Positions 21,032 to 23,706 of a stretch of DNA of 23,706 nucleotides are shown here, in pieces (the first letter of the stretch is position 1; every line of letters starts with the position of its first letter). The DNA is from DATKRB01 sp036501425. GTDB lineage: Bacteria > Actinomycetota > Acidimicrobiia > Acidimicrobiales > RAAP-2. Where the stretch lies: assembly GCA_036501425.1 (NCBI GenBank), contig DASYAI010000014.1, positions 1-23,706 on the forward strand. Reading direction: 5' to 3'. The notes beneath the pieces were generated by a model, which worked only from the letters and a program-made list of their open reading frames with translations, did not search any database and was not told the origin of the DNA. A program made the translations under genes and the position numbers.

Positions 21032-22941
21032 TCCTCCACCTGGTCCCGCCCCTCGCCTCGGGACTTCCGCTGCCCGCCCTCATCGCGCTCGCCGTCGCGC
21101 TGGCCCTGCTCACCTTCGCTCGCTGGTCGCCGACCGGCCGTTCGGGGGTGGGGGGACCCTGGTCGGGACGTCGCCCGAGCCGGGGATCGCCCGCCCCGGG
21201 CCGCCGGGGCCGGCCGGCAGCCGTGCCGTCGCGGCGCGCCGGCGGTTCGCAGGCCCGGAGGGGCGGGACGCCGCCCGGATCGGTGTGGGCGGCCCGGCGG
21301 GACCTGCCCGCCCTGGCGTGCCGCGGCCTCGAATCCGGCCGGATCTCGCTCGGGGTCCTCGGCGGCCGCCGACCCGCCCGGGTCCGCGGGGTGCTGGTGC
21401 GGCGGCGGGGTCCCCGGGCGCCGGTCTGGCTCGAGGGCACTGGCGACCCCGACCGTGACCGCGCCGGCTCCATCGAGGCCGGCTTGGGTCGGGCGGCTGA
21501 CCCCGCCGAGGCACCGGGTCTCCCGCTCACCCTGTCTCGCCCCGGCCGGTCCTGGCGGCTGGCGGTGGAGCGGGCGCAGTCGTTGGCGGTGATCGGGCCC
21601 ACCCAGAGCGGGAAGACCACCTCCCTTGCCGTCCCGGCCATTCTCGGGTGGGACGGTCCGGTGCTGGCGGTCAGCGTCAAGACCGACCTGCTGCGCGACA
21701 CCAGGGCCTGGCGCTCCTCGGTGGGCCGGGTGCAGTGCTTCGATCCGAGCGGGGTCACCGGCCTGGTCACCGACGAGTGGTCGCCGCTGCGCCACGCGAC
21801 CACCTGGCCCGGCGCCCGTCGGGCGGCGGCCGACCTGACCGAGGTGGCGCGGGCCGAGGGGACCACCGCCGACGGTGAGTTCTGGTACGCCACCGCGGCG
21901 AAGCTGCTGGCCCCGCTCCTCTTCGCCGCCGCCACCGGGGGCCGCACCATGCGCGACGTGGTGCGCTGGGTGGACACCCAAGAGGTGGAAGAGGTGGTGG
22001 GCTTGCTGGAGGCGGCCGGCGTCGTCGAGGCGCTGCACGCGGCGCACGCCACCTGGGGTCGCGACGACCGGCAGCGCAGCTCGGTCTACACGACGGCCGA
22101 GACGGTGCTCGAGGGGTTCGGCCCCGGGTCGGCGGGTGCCGACGGCTCTGCGGGGGCGGGCGGCGGTCGGCGGTCGGTGGAGATCGACGTCCCGGCGCTG
22201 CTCGGCGGAGCCCACACCCTCTACGTCTGTGCCCCGGCGCACGACCAGCGACGCCAACGGGGCCTGTTCAGCGCGGTGGTCAAGGACGTCCTTGATGCCG
22301 CCTTCACCGCGGCCGCCACCACCGGGGGCCCGCTCGAGCACCCGCTGCTCGTGGTGCTCGACGAAGCGGCGAACATCGCCCCGGTCCCCGAGCTCGACGG
22401 GCTGGCCGCCACCTGCGCCGGGCACGGGATCCAACTGGTCACCATCTGGCAGGACCTGGCCCAGATCACCGCCCGCTACGGGGCCCGGGCGGCGACCGTC
22501 GTGAACAACCACCGGGCGAAGCTGTTCCTGTCGGGCATCGCCGATCCAGGGACCCTCGAGCACGCCAGCGCCCTGGTCGGCGACGAGGACGTGCTCGTCC
22601 CGTCGGTCACCCGGGACCGCTCCGGCGCCGAGTCGACGACGATGGCGCCCACCCGGCGCCGGCTCCTCGCTCCCGACGCGTTGCGCCGGCTCGAGCCGGG
22701 CACCGCCGTTCTGGTCTACGGCTCGTTGCGGCCGGCCCTGGTCGAGCTGCGCCCGTGGTGGGCCGACCCGGTGCTTGCCGCCCGGGGGCACGCCTCGGGC
22801 GCCGCGCTGCCGGGCGGCGCAGGAAGCATGGGCACTGCCGGCGCCCGACCCGGACCGCCCGACCCGGGCCATCCAGCCCGCCCCGGTACAGTGCAGGTCG
22901 GTGACCCGTCTGGCCGATCCGGCAACCCCGACCTCGGGTGA
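21028..22941 (+). CDS. VirD4/TraG-like coupling ATPase
   Basis: This encodes 637 residues from GTG 21028, overlapping the VirB4 stop by 4 bp. The N-terminus has one hydrophobic segment (about 10-33), then a basic Arg/Gly/Pro-rich stretch of about 60 residues. Walker A GPTQSGKTTS is near 190-199, followed by GWDGPVLAVSVKTDLLRDTR, typical of VirD4/TraG. FWYATAAKLLAPLLFAAAT matches the conserved all-alpha region, LLVVLDEAANIAPVPEL is Walker B (near 440), and GIQLVTIWQDLAQITARYG and NNHRAKLFLSGI follow. The C-terminal tail of about 50 residues is Gly/Pro-rich and overlaps bluB. It would select substrates for the T4SS. No relaxase is visible nearby, so the cargo may be protein or supplied elsewhere. 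Confidence 0.9.
   Translation: MILHLVPPLASGLPLPALIALAVALALLTFARWSPTGRSGVGGPWSGRRPSRGSPAPGRRGRPAAVPSRRAGGSQARRGGTPPGSVWAARRDLPALACRGLESGRISLGVLGGRRPARVRGVLVRRRGPRAPVWLEGTGDPDRDRAGSIEAGLGRAADPAEAPGLPLTLSRPGRSWRLAVERAQSLAVIGPTQSGKTTSLAVPAILGWDGPVLAVSVKTDLLRDTRAWRSSVGRVQCFDPSGVTGLVTDEWSPLRHATTWPGARRAAADLTEVARAEGTTADGEFWYATAAKLLAPLLFAAATGGRTMRDVVRWVDTQEVEEVVGLLEAAGVVEALHAAHATWGRDDRQRSSVYTTAETVLEGFGPGSAGADGSAGAGGGRRSVEIDVPALLGGAHTLYVCAPAHDQRRQRGLFSAVVKDVLDAAFTAAATTGGPLEHPLLVVLDEAANIAPVPELDGLAATCAGHGIQLVTIWQDLAQITARYGARAATVVNNHRAKLFLSGIADPGTLEHASALVGDEDVLVPSVTRDRSGAESTTMAPTRRRLLAPDALRRLEPGTAVLVYGSLRPALVELRPWWADPVLAARGHASGAALPGGAGSMGTAGARPGPPDPGHPARPGTVQVGDPSGRSGNPDLG
22887..22892 (+). promoter_or_regulatory. 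candidate -10 (TACAGT) for bluB, inside virD4
   Basis: TACAGT is followed by 8 nt (GCAGGTCG) and GTG 22901. It lies within the last codons of the VirD4-like gene and would allow bluB expression independent of the T4SS operon. The AGG in the spacer could alternatively be a ribosome site. Confidence 0.45.
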
Positions 22942-23635
22942 GGCCCTGGCCGGTGCGCTCTATGAGATCGTGCACCGGCGCCGGGACGTGCGGGCCCAGT
23001 TCACCGGGGCGCCGCTCGACGATGGGGTGCTCGATCGGATCCTCGCCGCCGCCCACGCCGCCCCGAGCGTCGGGATGACCCAGCCGTGGGACTTCGTACT
23101 CGTGCGCGACGAGGCGATCCGGCAGTCGTTCTTCGAGCACGTGCAGCGGGAGCGGTCGGTATTCGCCGCCTCGCTGTCGGGGGAGGCCGCGGCGCGTTTC
23201 GCCGGCATCAAGATCGACGGCGTGCTCGAGTCCACCCTGTCAGTGGTCGTCACCTACGACCCGGCACGGGGCGCACCGGGGGTGCTGGGCCGCCACGCCA
23301 TCGCCGACTCGGGGCTCTACTCGGTGTGCCTGGCCATCGAGAACCTGTGGCTGGCCGCCACGGCCGAGGAGCTGGGCGTGGGGTGGGTCTCCTTCTACCG
23401 CGAGCCCTTCGTCCGCCAGCTGCTCGGCATCCCCGCGGCCATCCGCCCGGTGGCTTGGCTGTGCCTGGGCCCGGTCACCCATCTGGAGACCACGCCGGAC
23501 CTCGAGCGCCTGGGCTGGCGGGCCCGGGCGCCCCTGGCCTCGGTGGTCCACCACGACCGGTGGGCCGGCCCTCCTTCGCAGCAGCCGGCGGACGGCGGCA
23601 TCCCGTCCGGTCTCGAGACCCGGAGCGTGCGGTGA
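22901..23635 (+). CDS. bluB: 5,6-dimethylbenzimidazole synthase (BluB)
   Basis: This encodes 244 residues from GTG 22901. It belongs to the flavin nitroreductase-like fold; BluB cleaves reduced FMN with oxygen to make 5,6-dimethylbenzimidazole, the lower ligand of vitamin B12. Diagnostic segments are HRRRDVRAQFTGAPLDDGVL (about 25-44), AAHAAPSVGMTQPWDFVLVR (about 50-69), and ESTLSVVVTYDPARGAPGVL then GRHAIADSGLYSVCLAIENL (about 110-149). GVGWVSFYREPFVRQLLGIP follows. The C-terminal 30 residues are a variable tail. The 41-bp overlap with the VirD4-like gene is in a different frame; the BluB N-terminal 12 residues are poorly constrained, so a later start is possible. It is coupled by GTGA to the next gene. 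No other cobalamin genes lie in the window. Confidence 0.92.
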   Translation: MTRLADPATPTSGEALAGALYEIVHRRRDVRAQFTGAPLDDGVLDRILAAAHAAPSVGMTQPWDFVLVRDEAIRQSFFEHVQRERSVFAASLSGEAAARFAGIKIDGVLESTLSVVVTYDPARGAPGVLGRHAIADSGLYSVCLAIENLWLAATAEELGVGWVSFYREPFVRQLLGIPAAIRPVAWLCLGPVTHLETTPDLERLGWRARAPLASVVHHDRWAGPPSQQPADGGIPSGLETRSVR

Positions 23636-23706
23636 GCGACCACCAGAGCGAAGCAACCACCGGTTCCGAGGAGGACCACGTCGAAGGGATCGACATCGTC
23701 GGCCCC
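23632..23706 (+). CDS. partial gene after bluB (5' end only)
   Basis: GTG at 23632 overlaps the bluB stop (GTGA) and the frame is open to the window edge, giving 25 codons: SDHQSEATTGSEEDHVEGID then IVGP. The acidic, polar start resembles a disordered N-terminus. Too little is present to name a family; coupling to bluB suggests co-expression with it. Confidence 0.6.
   Translation, partial: MSDHQSEATTGSEEDHVEGIDIVGP

Noticed and set aside
1..23706. CRISPR arrays, insertion sequences, rRNA genes, riboswitches
   Set aside because: No regularly spaced repeats, transposase motifs, rRNA segments or riboswitch cores (including a B12 box before bluB) were seen.

Overview
The window is very GC-rich DNA (about 70% or more by eye) with dense, overlapping genes and many GTG starts. 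It is almost certainly from an actinomycete-type bacterium. The gene set (ctaA/ctaB with an ABC-2 exporter, a SenX3/RegX3-like pair, an actinobacterial T4SS-like cluster, BluB) fits Actinomycetota; Acidimicrobiia is my guess, not a demonstrated assignment. Many genes have a TANNNT -10 hexamer 6-10 nt before the start codon, so leaderless transcription looks common here.

Layout. (1) 1-4122: two unrecognised minus-strand genes (one running off the left edge) are divergent from a MoxR-type AAA+ ATPase and a VWA/DUF2201-like protein. (2) 4195-7136: a small accessory block with two cassettes facing each other. On plus, an RHH regulator and a SPPY-type DNA methyltransferase share a likely operator. 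On minus, an XRE regulator, a frameshifted nucleotidyltransferase and a short unknown gene resemble a toxin-antitoxin or abortive-infection module. A tRNA-Glu(UUC) borders this block. (3) 7373-12018: heme A synthesis and oxidase biogenesis, with ctaA (-), ctaB (+), a membrane-anchored TlpA-like thioredoxin (+) and an ABC-2 permease/ATPase pair (-). (4) 12048-15960: serS (+), then a sensor kinase and its OmpR-family regulator (-). The kinase carries a roughly 150-residue low-complexity insertion inside its ATP-binding domain. (5) 16024-22941: a tightly packed plus-strand operon for a minimal type IV secretion-like machine: a small two-TM protein, a TrbL/VirB6-like protein, an SCO6880-type protein, a VirB4-like ATPase and a VirD4-like ATPase. 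No relaxase is visible. (6) 22901-23706: bluB, starting inside the end of virD4 with its own candidate promoter, and the first codons of a further gene.

How the genes fit together. The MoxR and VWA proteins probably form a chaperone-like pair; the divergent unknown genes are candidate partners. CtaB and CtaA act in sequence (heme B to heme O to heme A), and the thioredoxin may serve extracytoplasmic thiol chemistry of the same pathway. In the T4SS operon, the SCO6880-type protein appears to carry the N-terminal half of a VirB4, with the ATPase half in the next overlapping gene.

Two coding regions lack an ordinary start codon in the right place and appear to start at CTG overlapping the upstream stop (CTGA): the VWA gene at 2917 and a short gene at 6205. 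Both are easy to miss in automated calls. Function names come from motif recognition alone; no database search was possible.
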